The position numbers and the translations under genes are program-made. Shown here piece by piece: positions 35,901 through 46,135 of a DNA stretch of 64,000 bases. This DNA comes from Litsea cubeba. Its lineage: Eukaryota > Streptophyta > Magnoliopsida > Laurales > Lauraceae. Location: contig CM022948.1 of NCBI GenBank assembly GCA_012931725.1, positions 89,736,888 to 89,800,887 of the forward strand, given 5' to 3'. The first letter of the stretch is position 1; every line of letters starts with the position of its first letter. Under the pieces are notes generated by a model. The model saw only the letters and a list, made by a program, of their open reading frames with translations. It had not been told where the DNA came from and made no database searches.

Positions 35901-38900
35901 TAAATTCTTGAATACCTTAACAAGTCATTCTTTTTTGGCTTTTTTTTTTTCATTTCATTTGAATGTTAAATTGTGATAATCCCTTTTGATTAACTTTCAG
36001 GTGGAAGATTGAGATGCCTTCTATTGTACAAGGCTCGATATCAATAATATCAATAACTGGATTGGGAATGGCTATGTTCAGTCTAGGTACAAATCATCCT
36101 TGTCATCATTCGGTTTCTATTTTTTCCACTTTTCAAAGTAGAACTCATCTCATATTTAAATGGGGCTAAGTTTTAGTTTTGATTGCGAATGTAGTACACA
36201 GTGAGACCTTTCCATAATACTATTTCTCACGAGGCTAATAATTTTACCACTCATAAAAGTTAAGAGAGGCACCTCTCAAACAAAAGTTACTTACACCTGT
36301 GCGTATGCGTCTAACTTAAAAGGTTCTCACCTTAGTGGGGCCCAGTTGGCTGGATAATCAATGGAGGGATGGTGATCCTAGCCATTGCTTTATATCCTCA
36401 AAGTTTAATGGCTATACATTGTGTAATATTAGTGTCATAAAAAATTCAATATTGACTAATGTCTAGACTATATGAAATTAGGACAATTCAAAGGGGGATG
36501 GTACGTATGAAGGGATTAAATTGATAAAAAGAGGGCCTCCTATATGAAAACTCAAAGAGGGCGCAAAAGATTGGGTGACTTGGAAAATTTATGGTATTTT
36601 GGGTATGTATATATGTATATAGTTTCACAAGAATCTCATATGATTTTAAAGATATTCTAGAATATATGAATGAACTACTTTTGGTAATATATCACCGCCA
36701 CCATCCTTGCCGAAGCCCGCCGCCACCATCCGCTTCGCCATCTCGTGCAGATCGGAGATCGCTCCCGACGGCAGCGCAGGAGCTCTGTTCGATCAGAGAG
36801 GGAGAGAAAGGGGGAGATGGGGAGTGGGATGGGATGGGGTGGGGTGGGGAAGGGGAGAGTGATGAGGGTAGGGAAGGGGAGAAAAGGAGGGAGAGAGGGA
36901 GACTGGGTTGGGGTCGCCGCAAGGCGACAGGGTGGGGTCGGCGCAGGTGGCCGGAGAAGGGAGAGGAAGAGAGGGATGGAGAGGAAAAAGGGGTAGTTTA
37001 AGAAGAAATTTTTTTTTTTAAAAATGCAGTGGGTAAAGAGGAAAATGTAGTATGTAGGTAGCAGCAGTACTCTTTTTTAAACCTAAATTCCAAGTTCCAA
37101 CCAACTAAAAGGTCTTAAATGACCTTTTTGGAATTTTAAGAATTTCACTCTCTATGTATTTTGTTGGAATTTTAAATGATCCTTCAAGAGGGATCGATTT
37201 GGAATTTCACCTCAATGGAACAACTTTTTGGAGAACTTAAAATTCCCTTAGATACGAATTCTTGGGATTGTGAGAAAGAAACAGGCCCTAAAAGAATAGG
37301 ATTGAAGCTAGGAAACACACCAGGAATTAGAACATGTTGTCTACTCCTAAGAGCCCCATGAGACTAGGATACTAGGATAAGCCTCATATATGCAATGTAA
37401 GTAGTTCTAGTTCTACATTGATCATGAGGACACCTAGTCCTGCCAGCATCTAAGTAGATGAACAACTAGGACAAATCGATCATATACCCTAAACCAAATG
37501 AAATCATGTGTTTCAAGTATTTGGAAATTTATTTCATTGCGCTCCAATGAGCAATGGTGGAGCCCATGAGATCTGACATTAAACAACTTGAATGGTTATG
37601 CGTTTATGAATGGACTAAAAGTATATATATCATCTTAATCTAGACCCTCATGCTGATTAAACCAGCAACCAAATGGACCCATATCACTCAATGAAACCCA
37701 TCGGTCTTGATCCCTACCACCCGTGTTCACTTCATCTCAACTGCAGATCTTGTTCCGAACTAGCTAGGATCGGAGCAGTCGTTGCTGAATCCACTTCCAT
37801 TGCTCAACCCGGTTAGCAGCACCACAACTTCAAGAGAAGAAGAGGGAATTAGGTACTTTTACAAGAGAAAAGGGTGGAGAGGAAAGTTGCAGTTCTGCAT
37901 CTGAGATTTGATTCAAGCCCACTTTCTAATCAACTCTTATGGTACGTAATATGATATGCTTTTTCACCACTTTAAAAGGGCCTTGTTATGGAACTCACTA
38001 ATACACCAAAAGCCCTAGGACTAATGGAACGCATCAAATTAAGTCTTATAACTATATATTTAGAACCGTAACAGACCACTACGCTTGCAGCTCTCCGCCA
38101 TGGCTTTCACTCTAGCGGTAGGTAATATTTTTCTCAACATTTTTTTGACGACTCTCACTCTGCTCTAAATAGTCATTTCCATGACTTGGACCCGAGACGT
38201 AGAGGTTGTCTCCAATAACAAATGTTATGGACCTAACCAATATGCCAAAAGTCATAATACTAATGGAAGGCGTCAAATTAAATCTTACTATAACTATTTA
38301 AGACCGTAACAGGCCCAAGGTGTGATTCTTTCTCCATTTGACAAATAAGGCCTTACATCCATTAATTCCAAGTCATGGCATCTCCTGCCCCTCTGAACTC
38401 CACCTCTCAATCGGCCTCCATTGCCATTTGGGCCTGATCAAGTTAGACCGTGAAAATATCTGCTGTGGAGAAGTCAATTTGTCTCTATACTAGGGACAAA
38501 TAAACTCCTTAAATATGTTGTGGTTTCTTCATGTCCCCAAAACACATTTGTGACAAAGAGAACAACATTACATTAGCTGTTCATCCACAATACGAAGTTT
38601 TGATGGAACAAGATTCATTTGTTCTACTTTAGATCAAAACTCCCCTCAGCGTACTTTCCTTGTCTACAATCCAAGCTTCACGTCAAAGTAGTGTCGCTCT
38701 CCTTGAAGGGGCATAATATTAATTAACAGGTCTATAGACTTGGATAGTTCTACAGAACCTTTTGAAATTCAAGTCATTCACCATGTACATGTATGAGTGT
38801 GTTTATATCTAATAGATTTGTATGAAAAGCAATAACTAGTGAAATACAATCTTTTTTACCCATATATACTTGCTTATTTCATTATGGTTAGACCTAATCG

Positions 38901-39953
38901 TTTGCCAATATTTAGCTAAATGGGACCTTGATATTCATTGTAAGTAGAGAAGCTATTAAGCTTACCAGTTAGATGGTTGGTTAATTGAAAGTTTTAACCA
39001 AATCGACATCAAGGAATATATATGGACAGCCGATCCCAACTACATGAGGAAGGACAGAGGCAAAGAGACAAGGAAGAAGCAATTCAACAAATTTTGCATG
39101 GTAATAGCAAATGTTTGATTGACTCAACTCTAATTGTTCATCGACAGGTCTTTTCATGGCTTTGCAACCGAAGATGATAGCTTGTGGAAGATCCGTTGCG
39201 GTGTTCTCCATGGCCGTTAGATTTGTGGTGGGTCCAGCAGTAATGGCGGCAACATCGGCTGCCATCGGAATTAGTGGTGTACTTTTGCAAGTCTCTGTTG
39301 TTCAGGTGGCATTACAAGTCACTCTCTCTTCTTTCTTTCTTTTTTCTTTTACCCCAACTTAGGGGCTAGGGCCCAAGAGAGCCAATACAAGTGGAAAAAA
39401 GAGGCACACACTATGGGGAAGGAGAATCCACACAAGTGGAAATCAACTTACCTAAGGATCAATCCATGTCTGCGATAATATGGGTTGCCAACTAACTAGA
39501 CAAGCCCTTGCTGTCAATTCTACACACTTCAAAAAAAAATCATGTAAAGGACAAATTGAGTCTCTAAACTCACTAGCAAGTAAATACACACCAACCCACA
39601 TTGAAATTAATTTGATATATGAAATGAGGCATTTCTCTATCTCAGCCATTAGAAACGTGGATTGTTAAGATGAAGAAATTTGATAAAGCTAATGATTTTG
39701 ACTTGTTGGGTGCAGGCAGCTCTTCCTGAAGGGATTGTCCCCTTTGTATTTGCAAAGGAATACAACTGCCATGCAGACATACTCAGTACATCGTAAGTTC
39801 AATTCCCACGCTACCCCTCAGTTTCTCTAAGAATGAAAAATGGAAAAAAAGAACATAATGTTTGAATTTTTGTAAACTTTTTGCAGGGTCATTTTTGGCA
39901 TGATCATTGCTCTACCTGTAACAATAATCTACTATATTCTTCTTGGTCTCTAG
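29916..39953 (+). CDS. PIN: PINa: canonical PIN-FORMED auxin efflux carrier, six exons
   Basis: This is a plasma-membrane auxin exporter of the long-loop PIN class. Exons 29916-31056, 33546-33852, 36001-36086, 39148-39305, 39716-39792 and 39887-39953 all have GT-AG borders and join in frame to 611 codons plus TAG. That is the usual PIN exon plan and near the usual length. Residues 1-153 hold the N-terminal membrane bundle (VPLYVAMILGYGSVKWW, NRFVAVFAVPLLSFHFI, LPNTLVVGIPLLKSMYG). Residues 154 to about 448 form the hydrophilic loop, with DAEISEDGSLHVVLKR and LHMFMWSSSASPV. The C-terminal bundle has [55 protein letters not shown] and a terminal YYILLGL. I cannot assign an orthologue number. Introns hold MITEs, a minisatellite-bearing Tourist-like element and a hAT element. 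Confidence 0.93.
31152..31455. mobile_element. MITE in PINa intron 1, about 300 bp
   Basis: Left end GGGCATGTTGGGGAACTCTA; right end the reverse complement of GGGCCCGTTTGGGGGCTTTA. Both continue into CTTRTAGAGTT. It looks Tourist-like but the target duplication is unclear. Not seen at the matching place in PINb. Confidence 0.5.
31665..32044. mobile_element. MULE-type MITE in PINa intron 1, 380 bp
   Basis: Ends AATATTCAGGTGAGAACT and the reverse complement of AATATTCAAGTGAGAACT. The 9-bp target duplication ATTAATTAT is perfect at 31656-31664 and 32045-32053. PINb intron 1 has the empty site (single ATTAATTAT near 57030). A relative is at about 60839-61213. Confidence 0.8.
32139..33253. mobile_element. 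Tourist-like element with internal minisatellite, 1.1 kb
   Basis: Ends GGTAGCGTTTGGTTCGCTG and the reverse complement of GGTAGCGTTTGGTGCGCTG. TAA target duplication at 32136-32138 and 33254-33256. The empty site with one TAA is present in unit B near 57128. There is no coding capacity. The interior is largely the 80-bp repeat described separately. Confidence 0.85.
32400..33040. repeat. 80-88 bp minisatellite, eight units
   Basis: GCCCACACAAG-type cores start at 32410, 32492, 32572, 32651, 32733, 32813, 32895 and 32983 (spacing 79-88 bp). Between cores are TTCTATTTTATAATCTTATA and (TAA)n runs followed by TATTATTATTATATAGG. It lies wholly within the Tourist-like element. Confidence 0.9.
34367..35550. 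mobile_element. Non-autonomous hAT element in PINa intron 2, 1.18 kb
   Basis: Ends CAGGGGCGGACCCAGGGG and the reverse complement of CAGGGGTGGAACCAAG. The 8-bp target duplication GCTGCAAG is perfect at 34359-34366 and 35551-35558. Same family as 5075-6276, including poly-C near the right end. Absent from PINb intron 2. Confidence 0.88.
36688..37063. other. GC-rich insert of genic character in PINa intron 3
   Basis: Sequence composition changes sharply from AT-rich intron to GC-rich: CGCCACCATCC repeats, then an unbroken purine-rich GGGAGAG stretch with CGCCGCAAGGCGACAGG. It looks like a leader plus the first codons of some gene. PINb intron 3 lacks it. Source gene not recognised. Confidence 0.4.
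37081..37288. mobile_element. Left-truncated MITE related to 10780-11079
   Basis: The interior (AATTCCAAGTTCCAACC, TTTTTGGAATTTTAAGAATTTC) and the right end (reverse complement of GGGCCTGTTTCTTTCTCAC) match that family. The right TAA flank is at 37289-37291. Confidence 0.5.
37292..38705. other. PINa intron 3 sequence absent from PINb
   Basis: No gene. Two diverged direct copies of a stretch of ATGCCAAAAGTCATAATACT type lie about 240 bp apart (37985-38075 and 38225-38315). Similarity with unit B resumes at about 38710 (61490 in B). Confidence 0.4.
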
Positions 39954-40509
39954 TGAAGACAATGTTACAAAATATATTGAAGCAACTTGGGATTTATGGC
40001 AAGTAATTAACATTGTGGAATTATTACTTTTAATTTTCCTGTAAGAAAATAAAAAAAATCTCCTAGGAAATATAAAAGTAATTTTGAAGAGTCTAAAGGT
40101 CATCTAGGAATGTTAAACATCATCATGGGAGTTTTGTTACATATAAAGTCATGTCTTTTGGAAGTGTCCTTTAGTATACTATTTAAGATTGTGTTGTAGT
40201 TGTTTTGTAGCATAAAAAAAAAGGTGAGTGAAGTCTGGAAGATATTCAAATATTTGGTATAGTCTTCTTGTTATTGTGAGATGAATGAGAATATGTATTT
40301 TTTGTTTAGTGTGTTGGTTATTTGATTCAGAGTAGGAGCTTTGTATGGCCCTTTGTCCGTACAACCACACACATTGCACACCCTCATATTTTCTACAAAT
40401 TGGTTTCAGAGTATTTCTTCAAAGTGGTACTATAATATGTTTGTACAAAGTGGTATCATAGCATTTCTTCTAAGAGGTACTAGAATATATATGTTTATAC
40501 ATCAAATAC

Positions 40510-41034
40510 TAGGGCTGTCAATTGTGTCATGTTAACGAATTTGGGTTACGGGTTAATGAATTCGTGTTAGAATCACCCAGCCTGTACATGACCCATTAAA
40601 TAAACGGGTCCAAAAATCAAACATGAACACGACCCATTTATTTAACGGATTACACGACACTACTCGTTAACCCGTTAAATAATTTTGTCCCTTTTGGACC
40701 ATGTCAATTAACATACACTCTTTTGCTAATAAAGGAGAGTAAAGAAGTTAGAAAATGATCTTTTATATGTGGGTTTTAGGGTTTCATGACTTCAACCTTT
40801 TCAAACTTACCAAAATACCCCTCATGTATTTTATAATTTATGTCATTTATAATTTGGCGGATTGTACCGAATTGTTAATGGGTTACCAGTTTTATTGTTA
40901 ACGATCCGCCAATTTAACGGGTAAACTGGTCCGACCCATTAATGATATGAACCCGTTAGGAGTCCACCCAAACGTGGTAATATCACGTGGGTTCGTGTCG
41001 TGTTAATGGATCGTGTGGCATTTTGACAGGCCTA
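40510..41034. mobile_element. Non-autonomous hAT element, 525 bp, 3' of PINa
   Basis: Ends TAGGGCTGTCAA and the reverse complement of TAGGCCTGTCAA. The 8-bp target duplication TCAAATAC is perfect at 40502-40509 and 41035-41042. Unit B has the empty site near 63416-63430. Subterminal repeats of CCCGTTAA/TTAACGGG type. Confidence 0.9.
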
Positions 41035-41044
41035 TCAAATACTA

Positions 41045-41900
41045 TAACCCCATTATATATGCAATGTATAGTCACATGCTGCATATGCTTATTCCTTCTT
41101 CTTCTTCTTCTTCTTCTTTTTTTTTTTTTGGCATATACTCAGACGCGATTGATTCTGTATAAAAATGATTGTGTTCGAACTTACAATTCAGACCAATCAA
41201 AGAAAGGGAAAACTGAATCTTGTGTTGGACTTTGTGGTGGGCGTACAATTATATGTGTGTCACCCCACCCTACACATCTAATCTTAGTTCACGTTTTCAA
41301 TAGGATTAGGTTTTCCATTCCACACGTCAGTCTTTAAACCGTAATGGAATGAGAATATTATAAGAAGCCTAATAGAGATTGCCTTTTATATCATTTGATT
41401 TGATCATGTCTAAGATGTGTGAATTATAAGAAATGTAAAAGGAGTCAAATTGCATTACTTAGTAAGGAAAACCATTTTTTCGTTTTTTTTTTTTTTTTGT
41501 TATTGTTGGGCTGCTGGAGAGTATGCTTTATTTTGGACTAAGAAATGATCACAAAGTATCTTTGTGAAATTAAGGTGTCAATACCACTCAGCCATGAGTC
41601 TGGTGGCCATTGAGGACAACTTGTCACAGCGGCAAATGGCTTAGATTTCGAAGGTGGGCCCATTGATGGATTGATAGCCTTGAGCTCAGATAAAAATTCT
41701 AACCCCGGAGAGGATCCGGACCTCCAAAGAGGTTGTGTTTCAAAGTAAAACTTAAACCTATTGAAGAAAGAAAAAGTCGAAATTCTTTTGGATTTTTATA
41801 ATCAGTCGTATTTCTTTGTTATTAGAATGAAATAATATATCATGTACATGAACAATCAATTAAATAATAGATGTACAACAACTCATCTGCACTATTGGTC
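41045..41900. other. Intergenic region between PINa and PR1c
   Basis: It aligns with 63430-64000 of unit B up to CTTGTCACAGC (41619-41629 here). A (CTT)n run is at 41095-41118 and T runs follow. No gene is seen. Confidence 0.6.
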
Positions 41901-42014
41901 TAATCTGCATACAGGGAGATCATTATACAAGTTACTCTTGAATGTGTGGGGAAGTTCCCAACTGAGTTCCTACACCACACCATACAATAAACAGATCCCA
42001 ATGGCCAGACAAGA

Positions 42015-42506
42015 TCAGTAAGGCCTGGCCCCCAACATAGTTCCCTGGGGGATAATACTCGCAAGTGATGTAACTGCTTCCATTGTCACAGATGATCTTC
42101 GCACACCCCACCTGCTCCGTGGTGCACCACACAATCTGGGTGTAGTGGGTGCAGTCAGGCCCGGAGCACGCATTGTTAGAATAGCCATAGAATTGCTTCT
42201 CTGCCACCCACGCGGCCACCGCATCCTTGGCGCTCCAACGCCGCCCTTGACCAATGAAGATGTTCTCGCCGTAGGCCATGGCAGTGGAGTGGTCCAACGC
42301 ACAGTCATGCCGCCGCTGGTTCGAGTAGGCATGCGCGAAGTTGGCTAGGAGGGGCTCCCGACCACTTTTCTAGCACTGTTGTGGGCGTCCAAGAACTGAT
42401 TGATCATCTCTGTCTTGTTGGCTCTCGCATCGACAATGATTTTCGAGCTAAACAACAAGATCAAGAAGGAGAACATGCTCAAGAAGATTAAATAGGATGA
42501 AGCCGT
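42015..42506 (-). pseudogene. PR1: PR1c: inverted PR-1 copy with several lesions
   Basis: The position of the PR1a/PR1b start codon reads ACG here (complement of 42506-42504); the next in-frame ATG is 10 codons downstream, inside the signal peptide. Relative to PR1b about 19 nt are missing after AHNSARKVVG, which shifts the frame near 42359. The rest, from VHSTAM-like DHSTAM through YGENIFIGQGRRW, CTHYTQIVW and GCAKIIC to CEYYPPGNYVG, is open. A 1-nt insertion near 42027 then destroys the ARPY end and the original stop (42017-42015), and the frame runs on to 41932. The LTR element at 42593 separates the gene from its TATA box. It is very unlikely to be functional. Confidence 0.85.
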
Positions 42507-42592
42507 TGCAATTGGTTTTAGAAGATATATTTCTGCTGGATAGTAGGATAAGGAAAGGAATCAAACAAACTTATGTCTTGTTCTTGTGTTTG

Positions 42593-44383
42593 TGTTACAC
42601 CCCATTTCCGAGTTAATCTTGATTAACTCTAGTTAATCGAGCTTAATGTGGTTTAAGTGTGATTAGTCAACTTAATTAATGATTAAAAGTTAATGAAGTG
42701 ATTTGCAAGGCATTAAGTTCATTAAGTTAAGATTAGGCTCAAAGTGTAAATAAGATGAAGAATGGGGTTTAAGTTGTAGAATATGAACCCATGTGTCATT
42801 TATTTGAATGTTACAGCACATTCAAAAGAACCAGGAGCTGTAACTGTTGAAACATGCCAAAGGAGAGACCAGATGTCTTTTCTCTCAACGTCCCAGTAGA
42901 GATTAAGTTGAAGTTTCAACTTTTCTTCATTTTGTTTTCTTTGTTTCTTTTTCTTCTGGAATTCATATGAGATTAGAGAAAGGACTGTGCAAGTGAGTTT
43001 AAAGAAACTTGGAGATTGAGGTTAGGAGAAAGATTTAAGATCTTCTCTTTGACAAACTATAAGATATTGGGAATTTTGCATCTCAAACCTCAAGTCACAA
43101 GAAGGGTAAATCAAGTGAAAGGCAAGTACTTACTTGTTTTATGCTTTGTGATGTTTATGGATGATTAGAACTCAATAGGACCAAAAAGCCAGAGATTTGG
43201 CTTCAGAAACCTGAAGCTCAAACTGAGCTTTTGGGTGGCCATCGGTTGACCGACAGGTCGACCGATGAACCGACGAGTGAACCGACAGGTTAAAATCTGT
43301 TGTTTTTCAGTGAAATCCAACTCTCTGGATTTTGGACCGACGCATCGTCGGTCAGCCGGTATAATGAGGTCGGTCAACCGACAAGTTGACCGACAATATG
43401 AAGCCATAGTTCAGTAAATTCCAGCTCTCTGGAATTTGAACCGATGCATCATCGGTCAACCGACCCGAAGCTCTCGGTCAACCGACAGGTGACCGACGAC
43501 CTGACCGACGAGGTACAGAAATGCATTTAATTGAAGCCTAATGTATAAAGGCTGAAATTTGTTAATGTCTAAGCCTTCATAAGTGTAAACTTAGTTTTTT
43601 GAATACATAATTAACAAATGATATTCATCCCAAATAGTACGTGTATTGGAAAATGAATGTTACACTCAATTGCTTGGCTTAGAAGTCTGATAAACATTGT
43701 TTAGTTACCACATGAATTTATGAACGCATTACATTGAATATGAATTGCATAATGAACCATTTCTGCTGCAGCAGATGTAGAGGTGTTCCGGAACCTCGTG
43801 GAAGTTAGTGATCTCTGATCAAGACACTGACGTATTCCATACTTGAATAAAGAGTGTCCTAGTAGATATCAACTTAATGATATTACTGGATCCGTTATTT
43901 TTGGTAAAGAATTGATTTGCATGTTATAAGTATTGCATTGCTTCTTTAGAACTATCATAACATGTATGCATTTGTTGAACCGTCGTGTTCATGGTACTAT
44001 GGATGAATGTCACAGGCCCAGATGCCCGTGCCGGTCCTGCTGAGGCCGCACCGCCAGTGGAGGATGCCTGCCCGATACCTCCAGGAGGTTTAATCGAGTG
44101 GATTTGATCGCTGAGAGCGAAAGAACAAATTTTGAATGTAATTAGAAGTCCCTGTATTGTATTAAATATACGGTGATTGACTTTCTTGAACGTAGATTAA
44201 ATTTGTGTATTATATTTTGTCAATGTATAATTTCCGCAGTTGTATACAGTTGACAGGTATTGTATTGATATCCCTTGTGAATTTCGTTTTAGCTTTTGTT
44301 AATTCGGAATTTACGGGAGTAAGTATGAGTTCGCGACCTGGGGTTCGTCCGAGCTAATCAAATCTCGGGACCGGGTCGTGACA
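42593..44383 (+). repeat. 5' LTR, 1791 bp
   Basis: TG...CA ends. 43248-43510 is a cluster of ACCGAC/GTCGGT words. The end of the LTR is followed by the primer-binding site. Confidence 0.95.
43248..43510. promoter_or_regulatory. ACCGAC (DRE/CRT core) cluster in the 5' LTR
   Basis: I count ten ACCGAC on the plus strand and two on the minus strand in about 260 bp. The same cluster is in the 3' LTR (about 46790-47052). ACCGAC is the core bound by DREB/CBF factors; that the LTR responds to cold or drought is inference only. Confidence 0.5.
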
Positions 44384-44394
44384 TACTTATCGTA

Positions 44395-44406
44395 TGGTAT
44401 CAGAGC
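44395..44406 (+). other. Primer-binding site (initiator tRNA-Met type)
   Basis: TGGTATCAGAGC, complementary to the 3' end of plant initiator methionine tRNA, 11 nt after the LTR end. Confidence 0.85.
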
Positions 44407-44566
44407 ATTAGGTTAAAAGACTTAAGAACTTTATAAACGATGTGAGGAACGTTAAGTCCGTAACAAATCTTGAATAGATTTGTGTTTACTGCTTTCACTT
44501 ATGTGATTGATTTTGAGGGAAGTGTGGAGATATCACTCTTACCTTCCGTATGTGTTGTTTTCCAGC

Positions 44567-45979
44567 ATGGCTTCTGGATCAGGATCTGGGCATGATGACT
44601 TTACAGCAGTCACACCCCCTCCTATATCAGAGACCGATGCTAAGTTTGCTGCTATTTTAGAGCAGATGGCAAAGAGCCATGAAGCGCAGATGGGCATGCA
44701 AACCCAGTTGATGTTGAGTAATGAACAGCTAGTCAAGAGTCAAGAGGCTCAAGCTAGTATGCATGCTCAGATGCTCAGAATATTGGAAACTCAGAGCCAG
44801 ATGCAGGCTCAGATGCAGATGTCATCACCAGTTCAACAGCATATTGAACATCAGGTGGTGAATCAGAACAAAGAAAATGATCCTAATGTCCTTTATGAAC
44901 AATTCCGTAAGAGAGGAGCTACTGAGTTCCAAGGCACTGAAGATGTGATACAAGCCGACGAATGGCTGGAACACATCGAAGATGTGCTTGATACGGTTGT
45001 CTGTACTCCCAGGCAGAAGGTCTCGCTGACCTCCTCTATGCTCAGAGGATCAGCTAACACATGGTGGAGAAGTGTCAAGGATACGTTTAGGACACTGCCT
45101 GAAGACGGAATCTGGGAAACTTTCAGGAATTATTTTCAACGAAAGTTTGTACCAGAACATATACAGCAGCAAAAGGAAGCAGAATTCCTTAATCTGAAAC
45201 AAGGTCAGATGACTGTATTTACATATGTGGATACCTTCCTCAAGTTATCCAAGTATGCTCCTGATTTGGTGAATACCGAGGAGAAGAAGATCAAACGGTT
45301 TATTATAGGTTTGAACCCAGAATACAAGACAGTAGTAGTAGCTGGTCAGATACCTACTACGTTTGATGCTGTTTTGGATAGAGCCTATACCGCTGAGGAG
45401 ATACAACGAGAAAAGGATGTTGCAAACACTACTCAGAAAAGTAGTGATTCATGGTACCAAAAGGGAGAACAGTCCAAGAATAAAAAGCAAAAACAAAAGG
45501 ATAATAGGAATGATAGTACTGATAATCAAGAGAACAAGCCAGTTTGTGAGACTTGTGGCAAGACTCACAGAACTGAGTTGTGTTGGAGGACTACCGGGGC
45601 CTGCTTGGTTTGTGGTTCTCTAGAACACAAGATGGCTCAGTGTCCAAAGAGGAGGAGAGATGATAGAACCCTTTATCAACAGCCTAATCAAGGACAAGCA
45701 GCACTTCCTGCACCTCCTCAGAGATTGGCTTTGCCTGCTCCTCCAGGACAACCACAGCAGCAACAACAGCAACACGGTCAGCAACGTCCATATCAGAGAC
45801 AACAGCAGCCTAATAGACCACAGGCAGCTGGATTAGCTTGTGCGGTTAATAGAGAACAAGCTGACGTTGCAAACAATGAAGTTGAAGGTACTGTTCTTGT
45901 AGATAATAGACCTACTATAAATAATTTTGATGTGATAGTTGGTATAAATGACTCGCGAAGAGTTAAGGCTAATTGTTAA
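44567..45979 (+). CDS. Gag of the TR-GAG element (Ty3/Gypsy type), 470 aa
   Basis: Capsid/nucleocapsid protein for particle assembly and RNA packaging. The ATG at 44567 (MASGSGSGHDD) is the first good start; the frame is open upstream to 44507. The N-terminal third is Met/Gln-rich and probably coiled coil. The retrotrans_gag domain follows (WLEHIEDVLD, ANTWWRSVKDT, FRNYFQRKFVPE, EFLNLKQGQMTVFTYVDTF, RFIIGLNPEYK). Two zinc knuckles sit at about residues 327-358: C-x2-C-x3-H-x4-C and a canonical C-x2-C-x4-H-x4-C. A Gln/Pro-rich tail leads to VEGTVLVDNRP, which is the typical start of an aspartic protease. The DSG active site never appears and the frame ends at 45979, so Pol was lost from within the protease onward. 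Confidence 0.92.
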   Translation: MASGSGSGHDDFTAVTPPPISETDAKFAAILEQMAKSHEAQMGMQTQLMLSNEQLVKSQEAQASMHAQMLRILETQSQMQAQMQMSSPVQQHIEHQVVNQNKENDPNVLYEQFRKRGATEFQGTEDVIQADEWLEHIEDVLDTVVCTPRQKVSLTSSMLRGSANTWWRSVKDTFRTLPEDGIWETFRNYFQRKFVPEHIQQQKEAEFLNLKQGQMTVFTYVDTFLKLSKYAPDLVNTEEKKIKRFIIGLNPEYKTVVVAGQIPTTFDAVLDRAYTAEEIQREKDVANTTQKSSDSWYQKGEQSKNKKQKQKDNRNDSTDNQENKPVCETCGKTHRTELCWRTTGACLVCGSLEHKMAQCPKRRRDDRTLYQQPNQGQAALPAPPQRLALPAPPGQPQQQQQQHGQQRPYQRQQQPNRPQAAGLACAVNREQADVANNEVEGTVLVDNRPTINNFDVIVGINDSRRVKANC

Positions 45980-46127
45980 GTACGAGAATCTTAAGCTGAA
46001 TTGAGATTCTATAGATTTGTCATAAACCAATGAAGTCACATAAGAATTGGTTATTAGTTTTCGCTTTGATTTCGTATGTGATTTGAAATGATTTAGCATT
46101 CGGAGGACCGAATGATTCTAAAAGTTT

Positions 46128-46135
46128 AGGGGAAA
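46128..46135 (+). other. Polypurine tract of the TR-GAG element
   Basis: AGGGGAAA immediately before the 3' LTR, the plus-strand primer site. Confidence 0.75.

Noticed and set aside
39780..39815. B-box-like GTTCAATTCCC in PIN intron 5 as part of a tRNA gene
   Set aside because: No A box, no stem pairing, and it is simply the conserved intron start in both PIN copies.
43165..43407. 80-codon minus-strand frame repeated in both LTRs (43165-43407 and 46706-46948)
   Set aside because: It lies wholly in the ACCGAC repeat cluster of the LTR and is duplicated only because the LTR is. No domain, no plausible start context.
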